From the NCBI GenBank assembly GCA_937911795.1, contig CALDPJ010000086.1, forward strand, positions 1-6,929: a DNA stretch of 6,929 nt, written 5' to 3'. Below, piece after piece: positions 6,292-6,929 of the stretch. A program made the translations under genes and the position numbers. Each line of letters begins with the position of its first letter. Within the stretch, counting starts at the first letter, position 1. The notes beneath the pieces are model-generated. The model worked only from the letters and a program-made list of their open reading frames with translations. It searched no databases and had not been told where the DNA came from. The stretch is from an uncultured Flavobacteriales bacterium. GTDB taxonomy: Bacteria > Bacteroidota > Bacteroidia > Flavobacteriales_D > SKUL01.

Positions 6292-6929
6292 ATGAATTTT
6301 GAAAAGACCCTCGCATTTGCACAGCGTGCAGATGCAGAAGACGAGTTGAGCCGGTTCAGAAATCAGTTTCTGTTTCCACAATACAAGGGAGAAAATTGCC
6401 TGTACTTCACCGGTAATTCTCTCGGATTACAACCCAAAACTGCCCGCGATGTTCTCTTGCAGGAATTAGAAGATTGGGCAGAATTTGGAGTAGAAGGTCA
6501 TTTTCAGGCCAGAAATCCATGGTATTCTTATCACGAATCGTTGATGGAACCGATGGCCGGAATTGTAGGAGCAAAGAAAAACGAGGTGGTGGCGATGAAT
6601 GGGCTCACCACCAATCTGCACTTGTTGCTGGTATCGTTCTTCCGTCCGAAAAATAAACGCACTAAAATAATTTGCGAGGCGAAGGCTTTTCCCTCTGATC
6701 GATATGTGCTCGATTCGCAGTTGCAGTTTCACGGTCTCGATCCCAAAGAGCATCTAATTGCGCTTGAACCGCGCGCTGGTGAACATTGCCTTCGTACGGA
6801 AGATGTGGTAGAAGCCATAAAAAATGCCGGTGATAGTCTGGCATTGGTCATGATGGGCGGAGTAAATTACTATACCGGTCAGCTTTTCGATATAGCCGGC
6901 ATTACTGAAGCCGCACACGAAGTCGGTGC
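6292..6929 (+). CDS. kynU: Kynureninase, N-terminal half; 3' end outside window
   Basis: This PLP-dependent cytosolic hydrolase cleaves L-kynurenine to anthranilate and alanine, or 3-hydroxykynurenine to 3-hydroxyanthranilate, in tryptophan breakdown or de novo NAD synthesis. From the ATG at 6292 the frame stays open to the window end: 212 whole codons plus two bases, about half of the usual 420-430 residues. Conserved blocks are LYFTGNSLGLQPKT (37-50), WAEFGVEGHFQARNPWYSYH (62-81), AMNGLTTNLHLLLVSFFRP (101-119), EAKAFPSDRYVLDSQLQFHG (129-148) and MMGGVNYYTGQLFD (187-200), ending in ITEAAHEVG. The PLP-binding lysine and the C-terminal small domain are not visible. The start fits the family N-terminus, although no Shine-Dalgarno is seen. 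It is divergently transcribed from hemL. Kynurenine 3-monooxygenase or other pathway genes may lie downstream; none is visible here. No frame disruption is seen. Confidence 0.95.
   Translation, partial: MNFEKTLAFAQRADAEDELSRFRNQFLFPQYKGENCLYFTGNSLGLQPKTARDVLLQELEDWAEFGVEGHFQARNPWYSYHESLMEPMAGIVGAKKNEVVAMNGLTTNLHLLLVSFFRPKNKRTKIICEAKAFPSDRYVLDSQLQFHGLDPKEHLIALEPRAGEHCLRTEDVVEAIKNAGDSLALVMMGGVNYYTGQLFDIAGITEAAHEVG

Noticed and set aside
6205..6381. N-terminal extension of hemL by 59 residues from an ATG at 6381
   Set aside because: The extension has no HemL similarity, covers the promoter region and overlaps the start of kynU. MKRTQSTALFEKAK at 6204 is the family-like start.
313..6929. gcvP, hemL and kynU as one PLP-linked pathway cluster
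   Set aside because: They share a cofactor, but they sit in separate transcription units and act in unrelated pathways; HemL's C5 route does not use glycine.

Overview
This is about 6.9 kb of chromosomal DNA, most likely from a member of the Bacteroidota. The pointers are indirect. No convincing Shine-Dalgarno sequence precedes any start. TAnnTTTG-type -7 elements lie upstream of two genes. One gene encodes a secreted protein whose signal peptide ends in '...SAAQ', and GcvP is a single chain rather than split subunits. I cannot place it to order or genus.

Layout from left to right. (1) Positions 1-303 (+) hold the C-terminal 100 residues of a REP-associated tyrosine transposase (RAYT, Y1/HUH family). 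Its start lies outside the window, and a perfect 28-bp palindrome (34-61) is read through in frame inside it. (2) gcvP (313-3180, -) encodes the full-length glycine-cleavage P-protein. Its stop lies only 9 bp from the transposase stop, so the two genes converge. (3) A 107-bp divergent intergenic region (3181-3287) carries a likely gcvP promoter. (4) Two tightly spaced + strand genes follow: an exported or membrane-associated protein of unknown function (3288-4058) and a nine-helix UbiA-like membrane protein (4062-4919). (5) hemL (4894-6204, -) encodes glutamate-1-semialdehyde aminomutase and overlaps the UbiA-like gene tail to tail by 26 bp. (6) An 87-bp divergent promoter region (6205-6291) contains short inverted repeats. 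(7) kynU (6292 to the window end, +) encodes the N-terminal half of kynureninase.

The metabolic genes are housekeeping: one-carbon supply from glycine, heme precursor synthesis from glutamate by the C5 route, and kynurenine cleavage (tryptophan breakdown or NAD synthesis). All three enzymes use pyridoxal phosphate, but nothing in the layout shows that they form one pathway; each is in its own transcription unit. The most unusual item is the RAYT fragment with a REP-like palindrome inside its own reading frame. The UbiA-like protein, which lacks the usual first Asp-rich motif, and its secreted partner are the least characterised genes. No RNA gene, CRISPR array, riboswitch or clear intrinsic terminator was found, and no stretch over 300 bp lacks a gene.
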